The notes: a model not told the origin generated them from the letters alone. Positions 27,625-36,733 are shown, counted from the stretch's first letter. The stretch: 39,071 nucleotides of DNA from Candidatus Terryibacteriota bacterium (GCA_016208535.1 JACQXW010000006.1:1-39071), one strand, 5' to 3'. A program made the numbers and translations.

Positions 27625-28296
27625 ATGAAAACAGTTGCCAAAATAGTCTTAGTTTTCTTTATTATTTTTTCTCTTGTCCCAACCCAAGGCTGGGCAGAAA
27701 AGGGAAAGAAGAAGACAGGTAAAGGAAAACCAGTGGTGGAAGAAAAAAAAGAGGAGAGGCACTATCTCCCAATTAAGAATGCGATTTATCCTCTGCCGCC
27801 AATGGCTGAGGGCGAAGGTTTGGTTATCTTAAGAGAAGACGTGAGTGTCATCGTGCGTGATGGCGCAGGTGATATTTACGAAGGTTGGGTTCCTTCCGGA
27901 ACCGTAGTAGTGGTTCAGGAAGGGGAAATAGTGAGACTTTATAAGACAGGAGTTCCTGTGCTTAATAAAGTTTTACTAAAAGATCTTCAGAAACCTCTTC
28001 AAGCGATTGAGGGTGAGAAGCTTAAATTGTTGTTTCTTGAACAAAACCTTTCTTCAAAAGAAAAAAAGAAGGTAACACCTTCAAAAGATCAAAAGACCTC
28101 TTTTTTTTCCTCTCTTGGTCTTGGCAATGGAAAAACAGAGTCACTACCCCAGTCAGAGGTGAAAAAGAAAAAAAAGAAAACATTACTTGTTGTGCTGGCA
28201 GTAGTTGTAGTTAGTGGAATCGTTCTGGTTTTAACGCAGAAAAAAGACGATAAACCAGGCGGTCCAGGCGGAGGAGGTCACCCTGCACCTCCTTAA
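27625..28296 (+). CDS. Hypothetical exported/membrane protein with Gly/Pro-rich tail
   Basis: AAGGAGG SD; N-terminal signal-like helix, C-terminal TM (LLVVLAVVVVSGIVLVL), tail PGGPGGGGHPAPP. Confidence 0.75.
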   Translation: MKTVAKIVLVFFIIFSLVPTQGWAEKGKKKTGKGKPVVEEKKEERHYLPIKNAIYPLPPMAEGEGLVILREDVSVIVRDGAGDIYEGWVPSGTVVVVQEGEIVRLYKTGVPVLNKVLLKDLQKPLQAIEGEKLKLLFLEQNLSSKEKKKVTPSKDQKTSFFSSLGLGNGKTESLPQSEVKKKKKKTLLVVLAVVVVSGIVLVLTQKKDDKPGGPGGGGHPAPP

Positions 28297-28299
28297 AAA

Positions 28300-28332
28300 A
28301 GAAGGAGAGAAATCAAAAATTTCTCTCCTTCT
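28300..28332. terminator. Strong hairpin after the secreted protein gene
   Basis: AGAAGGAGAGAAAT ... ATTTCTCTCCTTCT. Confidence 0.75.
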
Positions 28333-28398
28333 ATCCATTCTTAAGTTCTTAATTTTTTTTAAGAATTTAATAATGGAGTTAGATTAAAAAATAAATTT

Positions 28399-30516
28399 AT
28401 GAACAATAAAATAAAAAATTTAATATACGGATTTTCATTAATAACTTTAATGGTTGTGATTTTCGCGCCTGCTGGTTTTCTCTATGCCGCTGACCTTGAT
28501 TCCTGGAGAAACGAGAGCATCAAACTTTTGCAGATAAAGAATTACAGCACGACTCCCGGCTCAGGAAACTGGCAGAATTATTCTGTGAGCGCCAGTCCGG
28601 GCGAAATTATTTCCTTACTTGTTCATTATCATAATTTCACCTCAACAGAGGTGGCTCAAAATGTGAGGATACGGGTGGATGTCCCTACTGGAAATTCAAA
28701 CAGCCACATGCTCCGCCTTTATTTTTGGGCTGACAATTCTCCCACTCTCTATGACTCTGTGACAGTCAATGTTTCCAACAGCCAATACATTTCCTTTGTT
28801 ACCGGATCGGTTCTCCAATACCAGGGAGGCGGATCTGCAACCGTGCCCTCTGGCGGAGACAATATTGTCACTGCCTCGGGATTGAATATCGGCAATGTTT
28901 CTTATGGCAACAGCGAATCCGGATATATCACCTTAAGGCTTCAACTGAGCAACAATTCGACAACAGGCGGCATTCCAACAGCCACCACCACCTCAGCCAC
29001 CAATATTACCCAGACATCGGCAATCTTAAACGGGACAGTCAATCCCAACAGCAATAGCACCAGCGCCTGGTTTGAATGGGGAACCACTTCCTCTCTGGGT
29101 AACACGCTTTCCTCAATTAATGCGGGCAATGGCTCGTCAAATGTTGATGTTGCCATAACCCTTTCCGGCCTTTCAGAAAATACTGTTTATTATTACCGGG
29201 CCGTTGCCCAGAATTCCTATGGCATTGCCTATGGTTCTATAATGAATTTTGTCACCTTGGGCGGAAGCGGCGGAGGCAGTTGCAATCCCACGGTTTCCAC
29301 CCAGGCGGCAAGTTTTATCACGGCAAATTCGGCGACTGTCAGGGGCATAATAAATCCGCAGGGCAGAACCACCAGCGGCTGGTTTGAATATGACACCGCT
29401 TACAGTCTTAGCTATAGGACTTCTACTCAGGATATGGGAAGCGGCACCATGGATGCCGACCTTTTAAGATATTTATCAACTCTTGCCACCAACACCACTT
29501 ATTACTACCGGGCAGTGGCGCAGAACAGCTGCGGCACAACCTACGGCAGTATTTTGAGTTTTAGCACTGGAACAGAATATGCTCAGGGAACCGCGCCTCA
29601 GGTGAATGCTATTTCTCCAGCAACAGAAATCACCCAGACCTCAGCCCTATTCAGCGCCAGCGTCAATCCCAAAAATTCCGAAACAACAGCCTGGTTTGAA
29701 TGGGGGCTTGGTTCAACTTTTGTTTCCTACAACAGTTCCTCGCCATTAAATATTGGCACAGGCGATCTTGATAAATTAGCCAATGCCCGGCCATTGACGC
29801 TTTCCCCGAACACAACATATTATTTCCGAGCCGCGGCTAAAAATTATTTTGGAACCACTTACAGCGCTGTTTTGAATTTTCAAACTTTGAGTCCAACAAT
29901 AGTCAGCCAGCCAACACAACCAACTCAGCCCAGCCAGCCAACTTCTCAGCCCTCAGCGCCTGCGCCATCTTCAAGCGTTTCAGTATCTCCGACAACCACA
30001 ATTTTAGGCCTTAGTCTGATGGCTCTGGAGATGAGCGCGGACAGAGATACAGTTGGTATTGGCAAAACTTTTACCTACAGCGTCATATACAGAAATACCG
30101 GTATTGCCGATGCTGACAACAATCTCTTGAAAGTTGTTCTTCCTAAAAACGTTGTTCTGATGGATGCTGGTTTGCCAAATTATTCTTTAGAGGAAAATGT
30201 TTTATTTTTTAAATTGGGCAAAATAAACAAAGATGAGTTTGGTTCTCTTGATATCAAAGTAAAAGTCGGCGATTCGGCAGAAAACGGGGAAAAATTGACA
30301 GCCACTGGCATTCTTGATTTTACCGATGCCAAGGCTAATGGCCAACCAAATATCTCTGCCTCGGCTGCGAGTGAGGTCGGCAGCACCGGTTTTTTAGGAA
30401 CTGCGGCCACAGGGTTTTCTCTTGCAGAGTTGCCGTGGTGGTTTTATCTGGTGGTAATTATGGGAGCTGTCATCTTTTTCGCCCGCTATAAAATTTCTAA
30501 AATCCTCAAAATCTGA
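28399..30516 (+). CDS. Large cell-surface protein with three Fn3-like repeats, DUF11-like domain and C-terminal TM
   Basis: Signal peptide; repeats of type AWFEWGTTSSLG ... TVYYYRAVAQNSYGIAYGSIMNFVT; Pro/Thr-rich linker; C-terminal TM and basic tail. Confidence 0.85.
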   Translation: MNNKIKNLIYGFSLITLMVVIFAPAGFLYAADLDSWRNESIKLLQIKNYSTTPGSGNWQNYSVSASPGEIISLLVHYHNFTSTEVAQNVRIRVDVPTGNSNSHMLRLYFWADNSPTLYDSVTVNVSNSQYISFVTGSVLQYQGGGSATVPSGGDNIVTASGLNIGNVSYGNSESGYITLRLQLSNNSTTGGIPTATTTSATNITQTSAILNGTVNPNSNSTSAWFEWGTTSSLGNTLSSINAGNGSSNVDVAITLSGLSENTVYYYRAVAQNSYGIAYGSIMNFVTLGGSGGGSCNPTVSTQAASFITANSATVRGIINPQGRTTSGWFEYDTAYSLSYRTSTQDMGSGTMDADLLRYLSTLATNTTYYYRAVAQNSCGTTYGSILSFSTGTEYAQGTAPQVNAISPATEITQTSALFSASVNPKNSETTAWFEWGLGSTFVSYNSSSPLNIGTGDLDKLANARPLTLSPNTTYYFRAAAKNYFGTTYSAVLNFQTLSPTIVSQPTQPTQPSQPTSQPSAPAPSSSVSVSPTTTILGLSLMALEMSADRDTVGIGKTFTYSVIYRNTGIADADNNLLKVVLPKNVVLMDAGLPNYSLEENVLFFKLGKINKDEFGSLDIKVKVGDSAENGEKLTATGILDFTDAKANGQPNISASAASEVGSTGFLGTAATGFSLAELPWWFYLVVIMGAVIFFARYKISKILKI

Positions 30517-30528
30517 TATATTTGAGAC

Positions 30529-31419
30529 ATGAAGACTTTGGTTCTGATTGACAGCCATGCGGTTTTGCATCGCGCCTTTCACGCCCTGCCGAATTTTACC
30601 TCTCCGCTTGGCGAGCCCACTGGCGCTCTTTATGGTTTTTCTTCCTTTCTTTTGAAAATCATCAATGAACTCAAGCCGGATTATATTGCCGCCTGCTACG
30701 ATCTGCCGGAACCGACTTTCAGGCATATTGCCTACGAGCATTATAAGGCAAAGAGGCCGAAAATGGATGACGAACTTGCCGCTCAAATTAATCGCTCGCG
30801 CGACATCCTTAAGGTATTTAATATTCCTGTTTACGATTCACCGGGATTTGAAGCAGATGATATTCTTGGCACAATCGTAGAACAATTGAAAATTGAAAAT
30901 TGTAAATTGAAAATTATTATTGCCTCTGGCGATCTTGATACCTTGCAATTGGTGAAAGATGACGATGTGGTTGTTTACACCTTGTCCAAGGGGATTAAGG
31001 AGGCGGTGATTTATAATGAAGATAAAGTGAGGGAGCGCTACGGTTTTGGCCCGGAATTAATTCCTGATTTTAAGGGGTTGAAGGGCGATCCCTCGGACAA
31101 TATCATTGGCGTTGCCGGCATAGGCGAAAAGACAGCCAGGGAATTGATTGAGAAATTCGGCTCTCTTGAAAATTTATATAATTTATATAAGAAGAAGGGG
31201 GAATTAAAACCAAGGATATCAAAGCTTTTGGAGGAGAATGAGGAGGAGGCGAGATTTAGCAAGGTTTTAGCTGAAATAAGAAAGGATGCGCCGATTAATT
31301 TTTCTCTGGAGGAAAGCGCCTGGAAAAAAACGACTGATTTGGGAAAAGTCAAATCTCTTTTCAGGGAATTCGGCTTCAAGAGTTTGGTTGATAGATTGGA
31401 GCAATATGTTAAAATTTAA
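30529..31419 (+). CDS. 5'-3' exonuclease (PolA N-terminal-like, stand-alone)
   Basis: LVLIDSHAVLHRAFHALP, SPGFEADDILGTI, GDPSDNIIGVAGIGEKTARELIEKFGSLENLY. Confidence 0.93.
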   Translation: MKTLVLIDSHAVLHRAFHALPNFTSPLGEPTGALYGFSSFLLKIINELKPDYIAACYDLPEPTFRHIAYEHYKAKRPKMDDELAAQINRSRDILKVFNIPVYDSPGFEADDILGTIVEQLKIENCKLKIIIASGDLDTLQLVKDDDVVVYTLSKGIKEAVIYNEDKVRERYGFGPELIPDFKGLKGDPSDNIIGVAGIGEKTARELIEKFGSLENLYNLYKKKGELKPRISKLLEENEEEARFSKVLAEIRKDAPINFSLEESAWKKTTDLGKVKSLFREFGFKSLVDRLEQYVKI

Positions 31420-31427
31420 AACAAAGT

Positions 31428-31808
31428 ATGGATAAAAAGAAAATCCTTATTATAGAAGACGACGACTTTTTCCGGCAGATGATTTCAAAGAAACTTCAGA
31501 AAGATTTTGAGGCCGGTTCTGCCAGGGACAGTAAAGAAGCCTTTGCCTATCTGGAAACCAGCCTTCCTGACTTAATAATCCTTGATCTTATTTTGCCGGG
31601 TTTGGACGGCTTTGAAATTCTTTCCATTATTAAGAAAGACAAAAAAACAGCCGGAATTCCGGTGATTGTTTTAAGCAATCTCGGTCAGGCAGAGGAGATT
31701 GAGCGGGCAAAATCTTTGGGTGCTTCTGACTTTCTTGTAAAGATTAATTTCACCGTTGAAGAAATCTTGGCGAAAATCAAGGGAATTTTCAAAGAAAGAT
31801 ATCTTTAA
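31428..31808 (+). CDS. Response regulator receiver (CheY-like)
   Basis: KKILIIEDDDFFRQMI, LPDLIILDLILPGLDGFEIL, IPVIVLSNLG. Confidence 0.93.
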   Translation: MDKKKILIIEDDDFFRQMISKKLQKDFEAGSARDSKEAFAYLETSLPDLIILDLILPGLDGFEILSIIKKDKKTAGIPVIVLSNLGQAEEIERAKSLGASDFLVKINFTVEEILAKIKGIFKERYL

Positions 31809-31821
31809 TTTGGAAATCACC

Positions 31822-32613
31822 ATGCTCTATCTTCTTTATGGCAAAGATATATTAAGAAGCAGAAAGAAACTCAATGAGATTCTGGATTTTTTTCGTTCTA
31901 AAAATAAAGATGTTTCAATTTTCAAGATTGATGAATATGATTTTGAAAAAGAAAAATTAGAGGAACTACTTGGCGCCAACACCCTTTTTGGCGGAAAGGT
32001 GGTTGTTGTTTTTAACAGGATTTTAGGCGAGGAAAGTGTTTCCCGGATGATTATGGAAAAAATTGACCGTTACGCGGCGTCAAAAAATATTTTCATTTTT
32101 TACGAAGAAGAAGTGGATAAGGATATTCTTGGTTTGTTTAAGGAAAACTCAGCGAAGATTCAGAGATTTGATAAAGGACCGTCCTTCGCCAAAGGCGAAG
32201 GACGGTCCTTTAAAGGCGAGGGTCGGGTTTTTTTTGCTATTTGCGACGCTGTGGCTGAGAAAAATAATATCCGGGCGTGGATATTGTTCCAGCAGGCGCT
32301 GATGGATGGCATTGACGCGGAGGAAATTTTCTGGAAAATCTGGTGGCAGATTAAAAGCTTGCTGATGGTTAAAAATTTATTTGAATTATCCCAAGGACCG
32401 ACCTTCGCGGGACGCGAAGGTCGGTCCTTCAGTTTAGAAAAAGAAACCGGCCTGCATCCTTATGTGGTAAAAAAGAATTTATCAGCCATTCATAATTTTG
32501 ACAAGAGCGAACTCCAAAATTATTCGTTTCATCTCGTGAAACTCTATCATGACGCCCGCCGTGGTATGGCTGATTTTGAAATCGGCCTTGAAAAAATTCT
32601 AATAAGCATATAA
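31822..32613 (+). CDS. holA: DNA polymerase III delta subunit-like
   Basis: LYLLYGKDILRSRKKLNEIL, LLGANTLFGGKVVVVF; C-terminal delta-like domain. Start at MLYLLYG. Confidence 0.8.
   Translation: MLYLLYGKDILRSRKKLNEILDFFRSKNKDVSIFKIDEYDFEKEKLEELLGANTLFGGKVVVVFNRILGEESVSRMIMEKIDRYAASKNIFIFYEEEVDKDILGLFKENSAKIQRFDKGPSFAKGEGRSFKGEGRVFFAICDAVAEKNNIRAWILFQQALMDGIDAEEIFWKIWWQIKSLLMVKNLFELSQGPTFAGREGRSFSLEKETGLHPYVVKKNLSAIHNFDKSELQNYSFHLVKLYHDARRGMADFEIGLEKILISI
32173..32211. repeat. In-frame palindrome 1 in holA
   Basis: AAAGGACCGTCCTTCGCC-aaa-GGCGAAGGACGGTCCTTT, 18-bp perfect arms. Confidence 0.95.
32393..32429. repeat. In-frame palindrome 2 in holA
   Basis: AAGGACCGACCTTCGCG-gga-CGCGAAGGTCGGTCCTT, 17-bp perfect arms. 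Confidence 0.95.
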
Positions 32614-32625
32614 TATTTATTTTAT

Positions 32626-32698
32626 CCGCCCATAGCTCAATTGGCAGAGCAGCTCCCTTTTAAGGAGAAGGTTCTAGGTTCGATTCCTAGTGGGCGGA
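32626..32698 (+). tRNA. tRNA-Lys (UUU)
   Basis: CCGCCCA/TGGGCGG acceptor, CTCC-CTTTTAA-GGAG anticodon arm, TTCGATT T-loop. Confidence 0.94.
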
Positions 32699-32701
32699 TT
32701 T

Positions 32702-33220
32702 TTATGTGTGGCGGTCGGCTAAGACGAAAGCGCAGAAAGAATCAGGTTTGATAATCGCCTCAAAGCCGTATCCCTTAACCATTCCCACCACATTTTCAAT
32801 GAAATCTTTTGTGGGGCCGTTTTTGCCCACATCCAGATGAACTGTAATCTTATTATCCCCGCCTGCCATCTGGCGGGCAGGCCAGAAAAATTCCTCTCCC
32901 AGTCTATCTTTTAACTGGCTTTTTAATTCCTGAACAAACATTATGGAATGCATGGTTTCTTTGTAAATTCTGTCGCGGAGGGTTGGGCAGAAAGTTTTTT
33001 CCGATTTTGTCCAGAAATATTTCCCGCCGTTGCCCACGCGCAAGACAGCAATGGCTGTCACAAAATGGGTTTCATTGCTACCCTCAGAATCCGTTCCCAC
33101 GGTAATTTTATACCGGCCTCCAGATTCATTATTCACATATTTTACGATTTCCTCAACAACTTCCTCAAAACTAATGTGTCTTTTTAAGGTTTCGTTGTAA
33201 AATTGTATGTTATCCGACAT
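32702..33220 (-). CDS. DUF458/YkuK-like RNase H-fold protein
   Basis: ITVGTDSEGSNETHFVTAIAVLR ... VHLDVGKNGPTKDFIENVVGMVKGYGFEAIIKPDSFCAFVLADRHT; contains palindrome-derived PARQMAGG. Confidence 0.85.
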   Translation of the reverse strand: MSDNIQFYNETLKRHISFEEVVEEIVKYVNNESGGRYKITVGTDSEGSNETHFVTAIAVLRVGNGGKYFWTKSEKTFCPTLRDRIYKETMHSIMFVQELKSQLKDRLGEEFFWPARQMAGGDNKITVHLDVGKNGPTKDFIENVVGMVKGYGFEAIIKPDSFCAFVLADRHT

Positions 33221-33229
33221 AAACTAATT

Positions 33230-33352
33230 AAATTCGAAATTCTAAATCCGAAATTCGAAACAATATCTAAATTCTAAATTTTTAATGTTTTAAACTTTTG
33301 AATTTCTGTCATTTGAATTTGTTTCGGATTTTGTGCTTCGTGCTTCGGATTT
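33230..33352. repeat. Intergenic AAATCCGAAAT / GAAACAAATTCAAA-type repeat
   Basis: Contains the same AAATCCGAA and GAAACAAATTCAAA (as complements) words as the insert in tsaE. Confidence 0.65.
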
Positions 33353-33353
33353 G

Positions 33354-33707
33354 TTAAAGTGGTAGATCAAAAGAAAACAATCCCGAACCCAGAAGTATTA
33401 AGGAGAGGGCAACACCCAAAATTAAAAACTTCAATGCCTTTTCATCTATGGGAAGATTTTTAATCTTTGACCTCAATGCTCCGGCAATTACGACAATGAT
33501 TGTCAAAAGAGCAGCCGCCTGAGTGAGAAATCCAACCAGGAGAAGGCCCGCGCTCAACGCCTGGATTGCCGTGCATATCTTTGGGCATTTTTCCTGTTTT
33601 TTAAAATTCAAATAAACCATTCGCAATAAGACGATTGCCAAGGAAACGCGCAGGATAAAAGGCGCCAGATGAGAATAATTAAGGAGTTCTGGAAAAATAC
33701 TGGGCAT
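33354..33707 (-). CDS. DoxX-like small membrane protein
   Basis: 117 aa; FILRVSLAIVLLRMVYLNF ... multiple TM segments. Confidence 0.6.
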   Translation of the reverse strand: MPSIFPELLNYSHLAPFILRVSLAIVLLRMVYLNFKKQEKCPKICTAIQALSAGLLLVGFLTQAAALLTIIVVIAGALRSKIKNLPIDEKALKFLILGVALSLILLGSGLFSFDLPL

Positions 33708-33722
33708 ATCTAATATTATACC

Positions 33723-34556
33723 TTAGTACGAGCGCTGGTCAATAATTTTCCCGTTTTCATCGCGGAGAGTTACAGTGTCATGATTGTTATCCCAAAGTTC
33801 GCTAGCGTTGTTCAGATAGACTCGCCATTCATTGTCGTAAAAATCAGAATCATTTTTATGCCAATCTGCGCAGCCATTGTAGGTGGTTCGATAATTTGCA
33901 TAATCTTTACAAGTAGTGGATAGATTAGAGGGCAGATTAAAAATGGCTATGCAGGTTTTATAATTTTGGTTGAGGTAATCAATACAGGCATTATCTAGAG
34001 CTGCAGGTAAAAGTTCGTCTTTTATAAGATGCGGACACCTAAGAGATAATTCAGGAATAAAAGTTTGCATTTGGGCCAGATAGCCGGTGCATTTATTCAA
34101 TCTAAAATTCATCCCAATGGGGCTTTGGCCGCTGGTTACATAAATTGTTTCATTGGCTGAGGGAGAGAGGAGACCTGTGGCGCCGATTCCCGGCAGAAGA
34201 AGCAGATTTGCCGCTGCGCCTAATTTAATCCTGATTCCGTTTTTATTCTCCAGGGTCCAATCGGAGATGTTGGTGGAGCTTTTAATGTCCCAGTCTGTTT
34301 TGATTTTTATATATTCTTTTTGAGGGTCGGATTGTTTGATGGCATCAAAATCAATTTCCAGAGATATTCCTGCAGCAGTCCCAATAATTTTTTCTGTGGT
34401 GCTTTTGACCTCTTCGCTATATCTTTCTTGGGGCTTGTATAAAAACAGGCCTTCTTGGGAGGTGGGCCGGTTTGGGCCGCCGGTATAATACCAGACAAGC
34501 GCAATAATAATAAGGAAAAATATTACCCAAAATAAATCTTTTTTCGCGTCATCCAT
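33723..34556 (-). CDS. Exported protein with lamin-tail-like (LTD) domain
   Basis: N-terminal TM; ISDWTLENKNGIRIKL ... VYLNNASELWDNNHDTVTLRDENGKIIDQRSY. Confidence 0.75.
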   Translation of the reverse strand: MDDAKKDLFWVIFFLIIIALVWYYTGGPNRPTSQEGLFLYKPQERYSEEVKSTTEKIIGTAAGISLEIDFDAIKQSDPQKEYIKIKTDWDIKSSTNISDWTLENKNGIRIKLGAAANLLLLPGIGATGLLSPSANETIYVTSGQSPIGMNFRLNKCTGYLAQMQTFIPELSLRCPHLIKDELLPAALDNACIDYLNQNYKTCIAIFNLPSNLSTTCKDYANYRTTYNGCADWHKNDSDFYDNEWRVYLNNASELWDNNHDTVTLRDENGKIIDQRSY

Positions 34557-34595
34557 GATATAAGAATAAAGAATTATGAATTATGAATCAAGGAT

Positions 34596-35450
34596 TTAAA
34601 GTTTTTGGTGAGTGGGGCAAAAGTGTGCCGAGCGGCCGGCGATTCTTATTTTTTTAATAATTCCGTTGTCTTTCTTTTTGCATTTTTTGCCGGTTTGCTG
34701 GTAGGCATAATGCATTTTTTGGTAATTTCCTTTGCGGCCAAAGGCATCGCGGTAATCAATATAAGAGCTGCCGCGCGCTTTAATTGCTTTATTGAGAATT
34801 TGTTTAATGGCTTTGTAAATATTTTTAATTTCCTCTTCTTTGAGTTTTTGCGCCGGTTTTAAGGGATGCACGCCAGCCAGCCAGAGAATTTCGTCGCTGT
34901 AGATATTGCCGATGCCAGCGATTACACTTTGATCCATCAAAACGATTTTTATCTTGCCGGATTTTCCCCTCACTATTTTTTTAAACTCAACAAAGGATAA
35001 TCCTTTGTCAAACGGGTCGGGACCAATATTCCTGAATTCTTCGGGGATTTTTTCCGTTGCCAAAATAACCACCTTGGCGAACTTGCGCATGTCGCAGAGC
35101 GCGAGCTGCCAGCCGTTAGATAAAAAGAAAATAAGATGAATGAAGCGGTTTTCCGGGTCGCGCAAGGGGCCGGGGATGGCGCTTTGCCACGCGCCGTTTT
35201 TCTTTTGCCATTTGCCGTAAAGTAAATGGCCGGTCATTTTTTGGTGCACCAGAAGAGTGAGGCTTTTATCAAGATGAATCAAAATATTTTTCCCCCGGCG
35301 TTCAACTTTTAAAATTTTTCTGCCAACAACTTCTTTCTTGATATTCTTTGGCAATTTTTTCAGATCAGTCCAAACATCCCGGATTTTCAACCCCGGCAAA
35401 ACTTTTTTCAAATCATTGACAATTGTTTCTACCTCAGGTAATTCTGGCAT
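34596..35450 (-). CDS. mutM: Formamidopyrimidine-DNA glycosylase
   Basis: MPELPEVETIVNDLKK, LLVHQKMTGHLLY, GIGNIYSDEILWLAGVHPL, C-terminal AGRSAHFCPTHQK. Confidence 0.96.
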   Translation of the reverse strand: MPELPEVETIVNDLKKVLPGLKIRDVWTDLKKLPKNIKKEVVGRKILKVERRGKNILIHLDKSLTLLVHQKMTGHLLYGKWQKKNGAWQSAIPGPLRDPENRFIHLIFFLSNGWQLALCDMRKFAKVVILATEKIPEEFRNIGPDPFDKGLSFVEFKKIVRGKSGKIKIVLMDQSVIAGIGNIYSDEILWLAGVHPLKPAQKLKEEEIKNIYKAIKQILNKAIKARGSSYIDYRDAFGRKGNYQKMHYAYQQTGKKCKKKDNGIIKKIRIAGRSAHFCPTHQKL

Positions 35451-35974
35451 AAAAGTTCATATTTTGGGCCCTTTGGCGATAAATGGCTTTCCATTATATT
35501 TATTGATTTTACCATAAATGACTTGGTCTCGTTTTTTAGATCAATGCCATCTTGCGGTAAAAGCGGTTTGAGGTTTGAATAATGTTTTTCCTCAAAACGT
35601 GCAAGAGTAAGATGGAGGAGGGGTTCGCGGGCTTCCTGATTGAATTTAGAAAATAATTTTGATATTTTTGAAAATTCCGGAGAGTTTTTAAAAGTTAACC
35701 AAACCATTCGGGGTGTTCTTTTTGGTGGAGCAAAGATTATTTTATCCGGAATTAATTCAAAAGATTTTGTTTCTTTCGTAATTTTACGCGCAATTTCTTT
35801 TAGTTTATTCAATTTTTCATCGTCTAAATATCCGCAAAAAGCAACCGTGATGTGCCAATTTTCTCTTTCTACCACCCGCACTAATTTATTTTTATAAAAT
35901 TCGCCGATATGCGCCTCAGCGGCGTTTTTTAATTCCTCTGGTATATCTATGGCAACAAAAATTCTATGTTTCAT
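35429..35974 (-). CDS. thpR: RNA 2',3'-cyclic phosphodiesterase (2H superfamily)
   Basis: RIFVAIDIPEEL, NWHITVAFCGYL, LLHLTLARFEE (two HxTx motifs). Confidence 0.92.
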   Translation of the reverse strand: MKHRIFVAIDIPEELKNAAEAHIGEFYKNKLVRVVERENWHITVAFCGYLDDEKLNKLKEIARKITKETKSFELIPDKIIFAPPKRTPRMVWLTFKNSPEFSKISKLFSKFNQEAREPLLHLTLARFEEKHYSNLKPLLPQDGIDLKNETKSFMVKSINIMESHLSPKGPKYELLCQNYLR

Positions 35975-36006
35975 GTTTTATAAAGTTTTACATAATTTAC
36001 ATAATT

Positions 36007-36038
36007 TAGCACTTACTAGCTATGGCCAGTAAGTGCTA
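36007..36038. repeat. Palindrome copy 1 flanking the Cas2-like gene
   Basis: TAGCACTTACTAGCTATGGCCAGTAAGTGCTA. Confidence 0.92.
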
Positions 36039-36052
36039 GTTTTTATAATTAA

Positions 36053-36607
36053 TTATTCCAATTCAAAGTGATGCTTAAGGTGTAGTTCGTTGTCTATTGA
36101 TTCGGCCACCATAAATCTCACAAATTTTCTGATGTCATAAACTTCTATTATGTATTCTATCTCATCTTGGCAGTCATAGGGATGGGCGAACACGCTTTTC
36201 TGAAATTGATAAAATCCGAGATTATTCAGATGATTTCTAAGAGCCTCTCTGATTTTCTTTCCATTTTTTGGAATATCAAATAAAACAATTCGCCACTTGC
36301 CATCCCATTGTTCCGGTTTTTTTATTTTCATCTCGTCAAGATTATAAGTGAGTGCCTTTTGTTTTCCTTTGTCGGTGAGAAATAAGGTGACAGTGCCGTC
36401 GGAATTTTCTTTTTCTTTGACAAGTTTTGATTCGTATAATTTTTTGATGGCGCGCCGCAAGGCCTGACGGTCGATATTTTTCCATTCTTCTTTTAATCCC
36501 TTGATAACCCTGAAGCTGGTTTTAGGGGAGTGGGAAAGACCGAGGGCCAACCCGGCCATTAAGAGAAGCAATATTTTCTTTTGAGTATCTCCAAGCCCAC
36601 GCGACAT
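36053..36607 (-). CDS. wHTH + Cas2-like (PaaX-type) protein
   Basis: N-terminal winged helix (ALRRAIKKLYESKLVKEKENSDGTVTLFLTDKGKQKAL), then KWRIVLFDIPKNGKKIREALRNHLNNLGFYQFQKSVFAHPYDCQDEIEYI (Cas2/PaaX C-terminal-like). Confidence 0.8.
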   Translation of the reverse strand: MSRGLGDTQKKILLLLMAGLALGLSHSPKTSFRVIKGLKEEWKNIDRQALRRAIKKLYESKLVKEKENSDGTVTLFLTDKGKQKALTYNLDEMKIKKPEQWDGKWRIVLFDIPKNGKKIREALRNHLNNLGFYQFQKSVFAHPYDCQDEIEYIIEVYDIRKFVRFMVAESIDNELHLKHHFELE

Positions 36608-36672
36608 AAATTTATTATCAGTTTTATAATTTTATCGTTGATTCCATTTTAAAACAGCTAAATAGTAAATCA

Positions 36673-36704
36673 AGCACTTATAAGCCATGACTGGTAAGTG
36701 CTAA
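36673..36704. repeat. Palindrome copy 2 flanking the Cas2-like gene
   Basis: AAGCACTTATAAGCCATGACTGGTAAGTGCTA; 25/32 identical to copy 1. Confidence 0.88.
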
Positions 36705-36733
36705 TTTGTACAGTATCGTTAAATTTTTTAGTG

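Noticed and set aside
31428-31808. Two-component system
   Set aside because: Only a lone receiver domain; no histidine kinase or output domain in the window.
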